Origin: Acanthococcus lagerstroemiae
Lineage: Eukaryota > Arthropoda > Insecta > Hemiptera > Eriococcidae
Assembly (NCBI GenBank): GCA_031841125.1
Contig: CM063107.1
Location: 22,834,499-22,898,498, forward strand
Reading direction: 5' to 3'
Length of the DNA stretch: 64,000 nt
Below the pieces are notes generated by a model, which was given only the letters and a program-made list of their open reading frames with translations, did no database searches and had not been told where the DNA came from. Of this stretch, positions 32,166 to 44,115 are shown piece after piece. Numbering within the stretch: position 1 is the stretch's first letter; every line of letters starts with the position of its first letter. The position numbers and the translations under genes were made by a program.

Positions 32166-34050
32166 GTTCGATGAAGACTGTTTCAAAAGATTTCAGATTT
32201 ATTCAAGACCCTTCAGCTTTTCACGATTTCTTCAATAATTGTTAAGACTCTTATAAAATTTAATTCAGACTTCAGTAACAGTTCAATACTAGTTTTGTAT
32301 CTGAAACCAATAACGATTCATCAAAACACGCCTTTCAACGTTCTTAAAACCCAAGGCAATTCTATGAGCGGCTTACGTTAAAAAGTCAAAGACACGAAGT
32401 TTTAAGTTGGTGCGAAGTCAGTTTTTTGATTTCAGTGTTGCCAGTTTCAAGAAATCTGCAGTGTGGCGTCGTAGACAGTGCGTAATCTTAGGATACACTC
32501 TCCTACGTGTCCCAATCCATAGAGATAAAAACTACACATCATGTACATTCGCAGATTCCAAGGTTGAAAACTCCGTATGACTGGAGTTGACGAGAGCTAT
32601 GAACGAGGAGTTCAAGTAAAGCGTTTCATCAGTGAGTAGGTCTACTCTCAATCCGCTTTCAGAATTTCGGGTATCCTGTAGTTGCCTGGAAGATATATTT
32701 CCATGCCTTATGCGGCGAGTAAAACTTAGAACGAAATTTTGCAACCGCGTAAGCTGCCAAAGAATTTTCATTATACCTTCCCGCATACGCGATAAAGGAT
32801 ATTAATTTAACGTTATCCAGACCTGCGAATGATTTCCCAGAGCGAAGTGTCGGTTAGACGGTTAGATTTGATTTCAGGCAACAAACAACGGATTAACCAG
32901 CAAATTGAAAACATAAGCAAAATTTTCACCGCGTAGTAAACCAGTAAGACAAATTTCGAAAGCAGGGAGGAAGCTTGAAGCATCGTAATCGGCCTTTTAA
33001 TCTGTAATCCGAACCAGAACGAGGGACGTGGAAAGCGACGAGAGCATTTTTTGATCGACGTTTACGTGCTGGATAATACGTCATTTTAAGTTTTCTTAAG
33101 ATCGAATTTCCTTTTTAACCACTAAAGGTTGTTTTCCAGTCGGTCCATCTTTCGATTTTGCAACGGGAACAGCTCAAGTCCATCAGGTATCCCTATTTAG
33201 TTAATGAGAGACTGCGTTAAAACGGTCAATTTAGGCTTGACCTGTCTTTTACTGCTTATTCTCGCAACATCGAAAAAAGATTAGTGCCGCATAAATAAAT
33301 AAATTACGAAGCTAAAGTGGCCGGCCTTGAAGGATTAGCGGTGGAACGCAGAACTTCCGTATCCAGTTTTATCTTCATTTCATCCAATTTCGAGTCAATA
33401 TAACTTAAAAGGCTGCAAGACATATCCTTTGAAGTGTATTGCCTCACGGCTACACCTATTAATTCACGAACCACTGAGCCGCTTACCACGTAGACCCTTT
33501 TAATAAAGATGGATTAACTAAAACCGAGCGAATTCTATATTAAATACCAGACCGAAGTATGACTTTTCACATCAATCACTCTTGTACTCACTGTATCTAC
33601 ATAGCTTCGCGATATACATACGAACATATTTTCGTACATCAATTTCAATTATTCTAATCAGATTCGATTATCGGGGTTCCGAAGAACGTAAACATTTACA
33701 TATTCTTCGTTTGAAAGAGATCATTAATTTTCTCACCCTTTGCCCAATAAACCTATTCAAATTTGCACGCAACAAATACATATTTTGTTGACGTCGAATG
33801 AGACGAAGCAGGAGGAGGAATATCGAGTGCGAGTGCGACTCGAAGTTCTGTCAGTGAAACAGAAAACAGAAATGAAAATAGCGTTCGTTTGGTTCGAGGA
33901 ATATCAAAAGTAGGACTCCGACTATCCGACCTAACGAGGCGGAGGGAGGTCAGAAAATTCGAATCTCTTTTCTTTTCGAAGAATGACTCTGAGAAAATGT
34001 GCAATGTAAAAACAGTTCTGTCAGTAAAACACCCTCTGCGTGTACTACCT
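32166..34050. other. Unassigned, possibly single-copy host DNA
   Basis: About 1.9 kb with balanced composition and no match to other parts of the window. Short ORFs (33582-33791 plus, 33304-33489 minus) are unsupported. Could be host intergenic DNA; no gene structure seen. Confidence 0.3.
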
Positions 34051-34283
34051 TGGCTTGGAGGGAGCTTAAAGAAAAACTAAAGGCACATAAGAGAAGGAAA
34101 ACTCCGACAGATAAACCCTGGGAAATTACATCAGTTATTCTTCCCCAGAGATGCGTCTCCACCGCCACAAGTATTCTGGAAACTGACAAAGTAAATAATA
34201 ATTCCGGACGAAAAAAGTCTCCCATTCAAATGTCCGAGCAGAGAGTACCTAGTGAGAAACTATTAGAATTATGTGGATCGTTT

Positions 34284-35187
34284 CAGAAGTAAGGTCACAC
34301 CACCATCTATAAAACGCTGGGAAAGTGGTAACACTGAGTCAACTGAGAATGAAAATGTTCATTAGGCTTCTGTGAAGAGTGCACAACGTGCAAATAATGT
34401 TCGGTACCAAACAATGTGTAAAATCGAGCAAAACGATGAATGCGAGGACGTGTGGTCTGTTCAATTTTCGTGATTGCGAAATTCGCACTGTAAACAAAAA
34501 TTTATCTACAAAATGGATCGAACGTTTTAAAGGAAGGGCGAGTAGAGACGCACGATGAAGAGCGACGTGGTCGGTCGTCAGATGTTCTCACTGACAATAC
34601 TGTTGCTTGTGTGCGCACACCCCAATGCGCAATCAGTTACCCCTTAGTTACTCGCGGAAAAGTTACTCATTTGCAACCCTCAGTTATGTACTCTCAGATT
34701 ACCCAGAAACCCGTCAGTTACCCTTGGTTCCCCTTTAGTTACCTAGGTAACTGGCGTGACTTTGTGTATCGGGCCTGTTAGAAGAAAACTGGTGATTCAC
34801 TATTTCTGGCATTCATGACGACGTGGTGACATGTTATTTCAGCCCCAATCTTCTGTCCAAAACAAAGATCTGAAACGGAGCGTTTTTTCGCATCCCTTAA
34901 ACTAACCAAGATTTGGCCGCTTCGGATTTCCATTTGTTTCCAAGGTTGAAAGGCGAACCAGGGGATCAATGCTTTGCGAATGAAAGCGAACTGCGCAACG
35001 CGATCGAGGCAATTTACCGAGAATTGGACAGCTCGTGGTACTTTTTCGGAATAGAAAAACTTGTCTAACGATTCGGAGATTATGTAAAAAAATAGCAAAT
35101 TTCTTCGCGAATAAACTCATTTTGTTCGAAGTGTTTCGATTTAGTTTTGAGTCTTTTACAGACAGCGTGACCTTATTTCTGAAATGA
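34284..35187 (+). mobile_element. mariner-like element with internal deletion, carrying a MITE
   Basis: N-terminal transposase motifs: WIERFK near 34522, DEERRGRSSDVLTDN near 34555-34590 in a second frame, VACVRT then LLEENW..FTISGIHDDV after the MITE. C-terminal motifs: DLAASDFHLFPRLKG near 34910, CFANESELRNAIEAIYRELD near 34970 and FFGIEKLV near 35045. The catalytic core between is missing. Ends TTTCAGAAGTAAGGTCAC and, inverted, TTTCAGAAATAAGGTCAC support a TIR of about 25-30 bp; no clean TA duplication was seen at these ends. Confidence 0.7.
34621..34773. mobile_element. GGTAACTG-rich MITE, copy 3
   Basis: CCAATGCGCAATCAGTTACC to TTTGTGTATCGGG, interrupting the mariner reading frame between VRT and LLEE. 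Confidence 0.75.
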
Positions 35188-35204
35188 CCCTTATCAGAAT
35201 AGGG

Positions 35205-35510
35205 ATATAGAATGTGAGGACACTGAACGAGGTAGGCAAATTAGAAAAATTAAAGAAAGAGATGAAAAGATTAAAGTTAGATAAAATTGGAATTAGTGAA
35301 GTGAGATGGCCAGAAAGAAAATAATTTTTGGATTGGGGAGTACAGAATAATTAATATAGCCGCGATAAGAGGGCAAGCAGAAATAAAAAAAGAACTTTGT
35401 AAATCATTGTAGGGAAATGATATTGAAGGGGCGTGAGTAGCACTACTGAAAGCAATAAATCTGGCAGCAAGGAAGAAATTAGGTACTCAAATAATAGGAA
35501 GGAGAAAACC
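35205..35510 (+). pseudogene. LINE endonuclease fragment
   Basis: Reads GI, a stop, then NVRTLNEVGKLEKLKKEMKR and ISEVRWPERK in frames with a stop, then YRIIN and RGQAEI. The block matches the endonuclease N-terminus at 12750-12970. Broken by stops and cut off by the MITE at 35511. Confidence 0.7.
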
Positions 35511-35727
35511 CCCGATGCGCAAACCCTGCCAGTTACCCGCGGAAAAGTTACCCTTTTGTAACCTTTCGATTACACGGGTAACTGACTGGTAACTACAGGG
35601 CTACATGGGTAACTAGAGGATTACCAGTTACCCATGCAACCCTGTATAGTTACTCGTCAGTTACCCGGGTAATAGGGTTATAAAAAAGTAACTTTTCCGC
35701 GGGTAACTGGCGGGTTCTTTGGCATCA
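35511..35727. mobile_element. GGTAACTG-rich MITE, copy 4
   Basis: Begins CCCGATGCGCAA and runs through many GGTAACT/AGTTACC strings to about 35727. It is longer than the others (about 215 bp), and its right end TTTGGCATC is degraded. Confidence 0.7.
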
Positions 35728-36002
35728 AGCTATGGATGGAAAATAAGATATTCAAGTTAATGGAAGAAAGTAGAAAGTAGAAAGAAGCTAACAATAGAGA
35801 ATGGAAGTACAAATATAAGGCTTTAAGAAATCAAATAAAAAGAGAATGTAAGAAAGCAGGAAAAACCGATAAGGCATTAAATAAATGGAACAGTATATTA
35901 CACACCAACAGTCAAAAGTGAGTGTGTACATGCGAGTGAGCAATTCCCGAGTCATGTAAACCCACTTTTAGCTCTTGTTTTGTAAGATATTTTATCTTAT
36001 AC

Positions 36003-36195
36003 AGGTCCGGTAAGTACGATGTAACAGCACTGTTTTCACGAAGGTAAATGACGTTTTAACGCCTCGTCCTCGTGAACACTGACGCAGCGCTGTAAAGACG
36101 CTGTGATTGGTTAGCGATAACCACATTACCACTCCAAAGATGTAAATGAGCTGATAGAGGTGGAAAGTCAGCTGTAGTTCGAGATTACCGGACCT
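36003..36195. mobile_element. MITE with AGGTCCGGTAA ends
   Basis: AGGTCCGGTAAGT at the left and ATTACCGGACCT at the right are inverted. About 193 bp. No clear target duplication. Confidence 0.55.
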
Positions 36196-36213
36196 ATATA
36201 CAATAAAATAGCG

Positions 36214-36334
36214 TACTGTACAGAGTTGGTAGGTAAAAGCGATTAATGACGAGCGCGTTAGCTCTACTCGCAGCGCTCATTCCGCTAATTCTCGCGTTTG
36301 TCATTAATCGCTTACTTTCTGCCTCTGTACAGTA
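36214..36334. mobile_element. 121-bp near-palindromic MITE
   Basis: TACTGTACAGAG at the left and CTCTGTACAGTA at the right are inverted, followed inward by AGCGATTAATGAC and GTCATTAATCGCT. Inverted arms cover roughly 38 bp each. It lies next to the previous MITE. Confidence 0.65.
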
Positions 36335-36649
36335 ATCTACTATTATACAATACATGATCAGAAATAGCTTTGTCAAAAAAGCAACACCGAAAAATTAAGT
36401 AACAACTGCAATGATAACGTCGTAATAATAACATCCTCGGCATTAGTCGGCACTCTTGGTACAGCTTCGTCGTGTCGGTTGGTAAACATACCTGCATGTA
36501 AAAATGTGACTCATGATTTTACATCGAGGCACGTTTATTTTACATCAAGGTTATGCTCATATCTGTCAATGGAAAGTGCTGCTTCCCACTGGCAAAATAT
36601 TAAAGTAAACATCGTTTTTCTGATCATGTACTGTAGAAAAGATATTTTG

Positions 36650-37240
36650 GAGCAAGAAGAAAAGGAACAAATAATTTAACTGATGCAAAAGGAAAATTAT
36701 TAGATTCTAAAAAAGACAAAGTACCTAAAAGGTTAGATATGCTGAAAAACGGTATAAGAATGGAGCAGTTGAGGATAAATTAATGAAGAAAGAAGATAGT
36801 GCGGAGGATGAAGAAAGAGGAGATCCTATTTTGAGATCGAAATTTGATAACGTTCTGAAAGAAATGAAAGCAGGTAAAACAGAAGGGAGTTGATGAAACT
36901 GCTACTGAGTTATTGAAGAATGCAGGAGAAATAGTTTTAAAGAAATTATACGAATTAATTTACAGAAGGTATGAACAAGAAAAATTGCCTATAGATTTCC
37001 AGAAAAGCAGTTTTATTATAATCCTTAAAAAAGTAGAAGCAAGTAAATGTGGAAATTATCGTACTGTAGGTTTACTATCGCACACATCAAAGATTCCAGC
37101 AAGAATAATAAATAAGACAATACAAAATAAACTGGAAGAAAGAGTAAAAGATGATCAGTATGGACTCAGAAAAGGTTGAAGGACTAGGGAAGCAATTTTA
37201 TGTTTGAGGCTTTTATTAGAATAAAGCCTGAAAAACGGTT
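36650..37240 (+). pseudogene. LINE reverse transcriptase N-half
   Basis: The first half of the polymerase. GVDETATELLKNAGE near 36888-36930, FQKSSFIIILKK near 36998, NYRTVGLLSHTSKI near 37055 and DQYGLRKG near 37155 are the fingers-region motifs of this LINE group. In-frame stops near 36780 and 37179 and a frameshift near 36890 break it. The MITE at 37248 interrupts it before the catalytic YIAFVDLEK block. Confidence 0.75.
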
Positions 37241-37247
37241 TGAATAC

Positions 37248-37394
37248 TCGATGTGCAATCAGTTACACTCTAGTTACCCGGGAAAAGTTACCCATTTGCA
37301 ACCCTCGGTTATCCTCAGATTACCCAGAAACCCGTCAGCTACCCTTAGTTCCCCTTTAGTTACCTGGGTAACTGGCAGGATTTTGCGCATCGGG
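37248..37394. mobile_element. GGTAACTG-rich MITE, copy 5, with 3-bp TSD
   Basis: TCGATGTGCAATCAGTTACA to GGATTTTGCGCATCGGG, flanked by TAC at 37245-37247 and 37395-37397. Joining the two flanks restores an open LNTYIAFV, so the MITE's edges and 3-bp duplication are well defined. A 3-bp duplication fits PIF/Harbinger-type elements. Confidence 0.8.
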
Positions 37395-37397
37395 TAC

Positions 37398-37677
37398 ATA
37401 TATAGCATTTGTAGATTTAGAAAAAACTTTTGATTATGTCGAAAGTTCGAAAATGTTTCAAATATTGACGGAAGTAGGAGTTAAGTATAAGGAAAGAAGA
37501 GTAATATATGGAACCTCGATAAGGATCAAAAGGCTCAAATACAAATAGAAGATGAAGTGGGAGAAGCAAAAATTCAAAAGAAAGCGGGACAAGGTTGCTG
37601 TTTGTCACCACTACTGTTTAACCTATTATAGAAAAAGTTATTAATTGAAGAAATAAGGGCAAATGTAATAAGTCTCA
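37398..37677 (+). pseudogene. LINE reverse transcriptase core, broken
   Basis: IAFVDLEKTFDYV near 37405 (catalytic Asp region), QKKAGQGCCLSPLLFNLL near 37580. Ends in a stop. The next catalytic box (F-A-D-D) should follow but the copy runs into an unrelated insertion at 37678 and, after it, into GMIIQREIVRMIRVKSK, with no FADD. Confidence 0.75.
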
Positions 37678-38408
37678 CCGAAAGTTTTCTTACAATATCT
37701 TCCACAATTTCCATCAATATTCCTCAAAATCATCATCACTAGTTCGAGTATACTGAGGCGCACAAAATGCGGTATAAAATGAGAAGAAAAATATGTAGTT
37801 TAATAGAAAAAAGTTATGAACAAAAACAAGGAAATCAAGATCTGAGACCTTTTACAACATGATTTTGTAAAGTGTCTCACCTTATGTTGTAAAATGTGTT
37901 GTCCATTCTCTCCCTCTTTTCTTACATTGAGTGGGTGATATTTTCGTAGGCCTGTGCAAAATTAGAGTAAGACAATTTTTACAATTTTGGTCACATAATT
38001 ACGCACTAAAATTGATAAATGACAACAAGTTCACGTGTTTCGAAAGTGAGACGTTTTACAACATAACTTATTTCAATCTTCAAACTTAAATATCAGAATC
38101 CATTGGATATATTCTGCCAAATTAAAAACAGCAATCGCTTCTACAACATATAACCTTCACAACAATACATGATTTCTAATATTTCCGATCGAATTCGCCA
38201 TCTCAGAACAAACAATCCGGATTCGCGAATAGAAAAAGGACCATTCAAAATACAAGTTTTCTAAAATTTTGAAGCCAGAACATTAGCTGGTGTTGCACAT
38301 ATTGATAGTCATTAACTTATCATACCTACACATCGACACATATGTTGTGTCCAAATTTGAGCTAGGTAGCGCTATTATAGCGCATAAGATACAGCTAGTG
38401 AGACTTAT
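37678..38408. mobile_element. 731-bp TA-flanked MITE
   Basis: ATAAGTCTCAC at the left and GTGAGACTTAT at the right are inverted and flanked by TA (37676-37677 and 38409-38410). Non-coding interior with a TTTTACAACAT block repeated. Fits a Tc1/mariner-type or pogo-type non-autonomous element. Confidence 0.7.
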
Positions 38409-38410
38409 TA

Positions 38411-39050
38411 TAACATTTCCCCCTAAATGAAAGACAAGCAGGCATGATAATACAAAGGGAGATTGTTAGAATGATAAGGGTTAAAAGTAAATAAGAACTA
38501 AAGAAAACACTGAATAATATGTTGGATGAAAAATTGAACATGAACTATATAATGAAAATGAATAAATAATATAAAACAGAGGTGATGGCATTCAGAAGAT
38601 GGAAACAAAACCCAATAAATATGGAAATAGGAGGTGAAAAAATAAAGGAGGTAAAGGAATTTAAATACTTAGGTAGTTTGATAACACAAGATGGAAGAAG
38701 TAAAACAGAAATAAAGAGTAGAATTGAACAAGCTAAGCGAGCTTTTTTTCGAAAATGAGACACATTCAGAGCAAATATATATATATATATAGATTTAAAA
38801 GCAAGACTATGAGATTTCTTTAAAAATGTATATTTGGAGTATAGCATATTGTATCGATGTGAGGCCTAGATAATAGGAAAAAAGAATAGAAGATTTAGAA
38901 CGTGGTGTTATCGGAGAACGTTGAAAATCAAAACGATAGAAAAAAATCGGGAATGAGGAAGTATTGAGGCGAATATAGGAAGAGAAAGAGAAATCCGGAA
39001 TATAACTGTAAAGAGAAAAGTCAAAATGATAGGTCGCATTTAGCATTAGA
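38411..39050 (+). pseudogene. LINE C-terminal region, broken
   Basis: MDEKLNMNYIMKM, then VKEFKYLGSLITQDG near 38645 and RIEQAKRAFF near 38710 are the RT C-terminal and thumb region. Frames alternate and stops occur, so it is decayed. Same family as 54380-54835. Confidence 0.65.
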
Positions 39051-40110
39051 TTTTTGGACGGTCTTAAAACTTCGCTACAAAGTCGATTTTAATTAGTCTG
39101 ATCCTGGAAGTATTCTATTGGACTATTTTGCTACAAAACAGACTTTCATCAGTCTGTACTTGAAGGCAGGGTTTTCAATTCAGCCTTTTTTCTGCTATTT
39201 TCGGCTGATTTTGACAATTTTGTCCAATTTTTCTTTTTTCAATTTAACCGATTTGTAGAATGTAGCCTAAAATTGGCTGGTTCGAGAAAATTTAGTCGAT
39301 CAGTGATTTTTCTATAAGATTAGCCTAAAAGAGTAATAAATCAGTGACGGGTCACAAGAAAAAAGCCTTAGTGTCTACCACTAAGGCCCTTTTTTCGTGA
39401 TACGTCATATTCAGTAGAAAACAAGTGTTAAAGCCTAAAGCAGTAAAGCCTGAGTATGGCTCTGGTCATTATAACGAAAAAAAAAAAAAAAATGAAGCCT
39501 ACACATAATACAACATACACAAATAATATTGTGCCGCATAAAATTGGATAAGATTCTCGCATATTATAGTTGTAGGCTACTCTTTTTTTCTTTTTTTCTT
39601 TTTCATTTTATATTTTCTGAAGACCATTTTTACAGTATTTTTTATTTAACCGAATTCTTGGCCAATTTAGCTGATTTCAGCTTTTTTCATTTAGCAGATT
39701 TTTTAGCCGATTTTCATAGACTTAGCCGATTTTAGCTGATTTTTTCATTGAAACTAGCTGAAAATAAAAACACAGAAATAGCAACCCTGCTTGCAGGTTC
39801 ATCATTGGGCGAATAACAAACTGTGACATTTCGCCACTAAACCGACTTCTGTTAGTCTTTCATTGTTGGTCTATCATTGGACTGTTAGTAGATTTTAATA
39901 CTCCGCCACTAAACCGACCTACATTAGTCGTACATTGTCAGCCTATTTGCAGCCTTCAAATTACAGATTTGAATTGGACTTCTATTAGACGTTCATAAAA
40001 TGTCTATAATCATGTAAAATAGACCAAAAATAGACCATAGACCATTGAAAGCCGATATTTGGACGTCCATTTTGAAGACTACTAACAACCGTCCAAATAT
40101 ACATAGATGG
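39051..40110. repeat. Unassigned sequence with short repeats
   Basis: Two 70-bp units (39834 and 39904) share CGCCACTAAACCGAC and TTAGTC..CATTGT. Before them, AGCCGATTTTAGCTGATTTT-like strings recur (39640-39750). No gene; ORF 39529-39735 is AT-driven. Confidence 0.4.
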
Positions 40111-40113
40111 CTA

Positions 40114-41738
40114 GGGTGTCCCTTATTTTACAACTTTTCGTCAACCGATTAGGTGCGCACTGAAATTTATTCCAATGAAGCTGGAAACTCGTCACAAGAA
40201 ATTTGAGCTTAATCTGAGGTCATTAACCCGGGCGCTTTAACCTGCAAGTTATGTACAATATTGAGATTTTACAAAAAACAAAAAAAAAAAGAAAAAAACA
40301 CGAAAAAACAACGCGAATATCTCGGAACATATCAACTTTAGGGCCAAAATGCATGTAACATAGAATGTTTCTTGTTAAATTTTCTATAAGAAAGATTCCA
40401 CACAACTTTTTGCTAGAACCCATATTCACCGAGATAATCGCAAAGATTTGTGAACGTTTCAAGGAACGTGATTTTTGTTATTTTTTCTTTTACATAACCG
40501 AACTTCACTAGCTAAATCCCAGTTATCAAGAAAAATATTCACTTTAGGATCAAAATTTAAATAACATAAGATATTCCTTGTTAAATTTTCTATAAAAGCC
40601 AATCCAGACAACTTTTCACTAGAACCCATATTTACCGAGATAATCAAAAATGTGTGAACGTTTCGAGGAACGTGGTTTTTGTTATTTTTTTCTTTTATAT
40701 AACCGATCTTTTCTAGCTAAATTGCAGTTATCAAGAAAGATATTCGCTTTAGGATCAAAATGAAAATAACATAGAATGTTCATTGTTAAATTTTCTATAA
40801 AGAGGTCCTATACAGCTTTTCTTTAGAAAACATGTATATCGAGATAATTGCAAAAATTCGTGGAATTTTCGAAAAACATAGTTTTTTTAATTTCTTATTT
40901 TATGGCTGAAATGTTCCAGTCCTACCTCTTGCAATGCTTTTAACAATCGCAGATACTTCTGCATAGGTCTACCTTCAGGGTGAGCATACCTAATGTTTAT
41001 TATAGTGTCCTTATAGCAAAAACTGCCATTTTTCAAGTACTTATATTTTCTTACTTGCACGAGCAATGTAACCACTTTTACACATGTTTTTTTGTTTTCA
41101 TCTCATCGTTCACTGGTTGAGGGGAGGGGGCAAACTGTGGCGCTTGCCCCAGTAGACAGAGACTGAAATTATATTGTAGTGTGCATTACCCGACATTAAT
41201 AGATACTTCAGCCGTAAACTAATAAAAAAAACCTATGTTTTTCGAAAATTCCACGCATTTTTGCGATTATTTCGATAAATATGTTTTTTAAAGAGAAGTT
41301 GTGCAAAACTTTTTCATAGAAAATTTAACAAGAAACACTTTATGTTATTCGCATTTAGGTCCTAAAGTGAAATTTTTTTTTAAAAGATCGCTTATAAAAT
41401 AAAAAATAAAAACCACGTTTCTCGAAACGTTCACACATTTTGCGACTATCTCGGTGAATATGCGTTCTGTTGAAAAGTGGTGTGGGATTTTTTTTATAGA
41501 AAATTCAACAAGGAACATTTTATGTCATGTACATTTTGGTCCTGAAGTTGATATGTTCCGAGATATTCGTGGTTTTTTGTAAACTCTCAGTATTACGCAT
41601 AACTTTAAGGTCAATGCGCCACGGCTTAATGAACGCAAATTGAGTTCAAATTTTTTATGGCGAGTCTCTAGGTCCATTGGAACAAATTTCAGTGCGCACC
41701 TAACTGATTGGCGAAAACTTGTAAAATAAGGGACACCC
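40114..41738. mobile_element. 1.6-kb fold-back element with TA flanks
   Basis: TIR left GGGTGTCCCTTATTTTACAA, and right inverted GGGTGTCCCTTATTTTACAA, extending about 60 bp to TTAGGTGCGCACTGAAATTT. Flanked by TA (40112-40113 and 41739-41740). The inside holds three units of about 200 bp on the left and at least two inverted units on the right, with a central segment of 41000-41200 that has no counterpart. Non-coding. Fits a mariner/pogo-type non-autonomous element. Confidence 0.8.
40300..40890 (+). repeat. Internal 200-bp units, left side
   Basis: Three units. Each has ATATTC.CTTTAGG.TCAAAAT, AACATA..AT.TTC.TTGTTAAA, TTTTCTATAA, then ACCCATAT.TACCGAGATAAT and GAACGTTTC..GGAACGTG (starts about 40300, 40497, 40698). 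Confidence 0.7.
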
Positions 41739-41740
41739 TA

Positions 41741-42043
41741 ATAGACGCCTAATGGTAAGGTCAATGTGTACATCCTTCTCAGAAATGAAAAAAATTGAAA
41801 AGATTAGCGTAGTAGAGAAAAAAGTGGAGAGACGCAACCTACTAGTTCAATAGACTATGGAGTATAACAACAACGACGAAGGACAAAAGCACCGAGGACA
41901 GATTTTACTAATTTGTTTACATCGATTCTCAAATAAGGAAACACATCATCAGTTTTTTCAACTCATTTTCCCATCCCTGTATAATAATATACGACAATAA
42001 ATTTGTACACCACACATCAAGCGAAACAATGTGAACACGTATA
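41741..42043. other. Unassigned spacer
   Basis: Part of it (41770-41830) resembles 3795-3860. No gene. Confidence 0.3.
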
Positions 42044-42194
42044 AGGTAAAGTAAGGTAAGATGACGCAGTGGGTAGGATGCGATTTGCAAACAAAGGATC
42101 AGAGTATTGTAGCTAAAATTTCAGCCCCGTCGGATATTTTTGTCAAAAAGCTGTGACCATTTTAAAATGTGCGTCATTTTACCCTACTTTACCT
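42044..42194. mobile_element. 151-bp MITE with TA target duplication
   Basis: AGGTAAAGTAAGGTAAGATG at the left and, inverted, AGGTAAAGTAGGGTAAAATG at the right; TA at 42042-42043 and 42195-42196. Confidence 0.75.
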
Positions 42195-43649
42195 TAATAT
42201 TTCACATAAAAAGGATTCACGACAGCCACGATGGCTGATATTTATACGTCACGATCGCGGGAGAGGTGTGCATATTATTTTTAACGCATGTAAAATGTAT
42301 AAGAGATTTTCCTCTATATGACTGTAAAAAAAATCATTTATCTTGCACTTGTGGCTTGTGAGATACTCTAGCTGGACAATAATACCAACATTTTGCTAAA
42401 ATTATTCGCATAATTGATACACCAGTAACTCGGGACAATCCGAATTTTAATAACGCGATTTGTATTTACTTTTTGAAATCGCGCTTCCTCGTACTCGCCC
42501 CCCTCGGTTTGTGCCTTTTAATTATGAAAAGCCAATATTAGTTCTGCCCATTTCTACATTATATTATAACATCGAACTTACCCGCAGGGAATAAATTTAA
42601 TTAACCTGTTCGGTTCTCCTTTCGCTTCGGTCTAACAGTACGCGGGCAGTTTCTACCACCGAAAGTGTTTCTTCGAGCACTAAAATCGAGTATACGTTAT
42701 TTCGTGTACAGCAAAAACCGAAATGCCGAGTGGCGAGCGAGGAAGTTGCCGATGAGCGAAACACGTAATTTCGAATTTTTTATTTTTTCCGTCCTCCGCG
42801 TTACCACTGTAAACGTCTGCCTTCTCTTTGCCAGCCGAGAGCAGTGCAGTGCCGCAGAGTGCTCTTTGATTTCATGGCCACCGGTTATTGAAAACAAGGT
42901 TGTAGGTGGTTGGATATATCGCCGATAATGGTTCACCTCGTGTTACCTTTTTTGGTATGGAGTCGCGGGTCTGCAACCTTACCAACGTTCGAATCATCGA
43001 CCAGAACTGGACGATATATTTTGCATACATATTTATATATCCGCGTGTATTCCGCATTTGATTTCGCATCTTTCCTACCTACACGGTTACAGGCCTGACT
43101 TCGACATTCGACGAACCGAGCATGTAAAACTCGTCTATTTGCGGCGTTCGAGTATGCAAAATTATTCGCACCTCCATCTTCCGTGCGCCGCGCCGTTCGA
43201 CCGACTTGGCGCGGAATATGAACCTAGGAACCCGCGAAGTGTCATTATATTTCGCAAGATTCTTCTTTTTTTACAGCTCGTCATTGTTTTTTACGTAAAC
43301 CTCCTACATAGATCAAGTCCGGTCTTCACCGTATACCTAATTCGTGTACTCTCGTTTGCAGTCCGGAATAACGAATAAAGTAGGCGATTGAACCGGGAGA
43401 AGAAATTCGGAAATTATCAGTTTTATGATATTTTTATCTCGTGTGGTATTCATTGGGTTGGTTTTTACGGCGATGAAGAAGGTTTACGAACTTATCGAAA
43501 TATCTATGACACGAGATGAGAGCCCGATGACATACTCCTTTGTCTCTCGACTAGTAGGTTGCTTCTCTTTACTTTTCTCTCTCCTGTGCTAATTTTCTCA
43601 CTTCTGAGAAGGATTTCGATGGTCTCTTGCACTTATAAAATACATATAT
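42195..43649. other. Unassigned, possibly single-copy host DNA
   Basis: Mixed composition with CpG; overlapping ORFs (42665-42928 and 43058-43378 plus, 42697-42936 minus) have no family motif or consistent splice sites. No match elsewhere in the window. Confidence 0.25.
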
Positions 43650-43651
43650 TA

Positions 43652-44115
43652 GGGTGGCAATTGAAAAAAAAAAACAATTTCGCGTGGTCTTGCTCCCCCC
43701 CCTCGAATGTTTGTTTGCATGTAAAGATGAGTTTCATAAAATCTTCGCAAAATCGATTTATATTAACACGTGCCGCAAAGCCTCTGAATTTGGCAGGATT
43801 GGATAGTTTGTTATGAACGCGTCCTTACCATTTCTAAGCCGTGACGCGAAGCGGTTAATGTTTGAGTGTTCTCGGGCTCCTTTCAAAAATATAATTACGC
43901 TACAGAAATACGTAGTTACACTGAATATTCTCCGCACTTATATATGAAATAACCAATGCCGCCAATTTCGAAGACTTCGCGGCACGTGTTCATATTAATC
44001 GACTTTGCTAGAATTTTATAAATAATGTCATTTGTACGTATGCAAATGAACACTTTTGAGCGATAATACCAAATATCTGAGAAAAAATTCTGTTTCCATT
44101 GTTTCAGTTGCCACC
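43652..44115. mobile_element. 464-bp fold-back MITE with TA flanks
   Basis: GGGTGGCAATTGAAA and, inverted, GGTGGCAACTGAAA are the tips; the arms stay recognisable for about 180 bp (AACACGTGCCGC..AAG and ATATGAACACGTGCCGCGAAG are shared). TA at 43650-43651 and 44116-44117. Confidence 0.7.

Larger units (their letters stand above)
34060..39050 (+). mobile_element. LINE broken by nested insertions
   Basis: A plus-strand non-LTR element of the same family as 12400-12980. Its 5' UTR (34060-34283) is followed by a mariner; the endonuclease (35205-35510) by a MITE; the linker (35728-35915) by two MITEs; the RT N-half (36650-37247) by another MITE; the RT core (37398-37677) by a TA-flanked MITE; and the C-terminal part is at 38411-39050. 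Removing the inserts restores the domain order endonuclease, RT, C-terminus. Multiple stops and frameshifts show long decay. The C-terminal motif VKEFKYLGSLITQDG near 38645 is characteristic of this LINE group. Confidence 0.75.

Noticed and set aside
35920..36400. The paired MITEs at 36003 and 36214 as one element
   Set aside because: The tips differ (AGGTCCGG and TACTGTACAG), each with its own inverse; they are two adjacent insertions.
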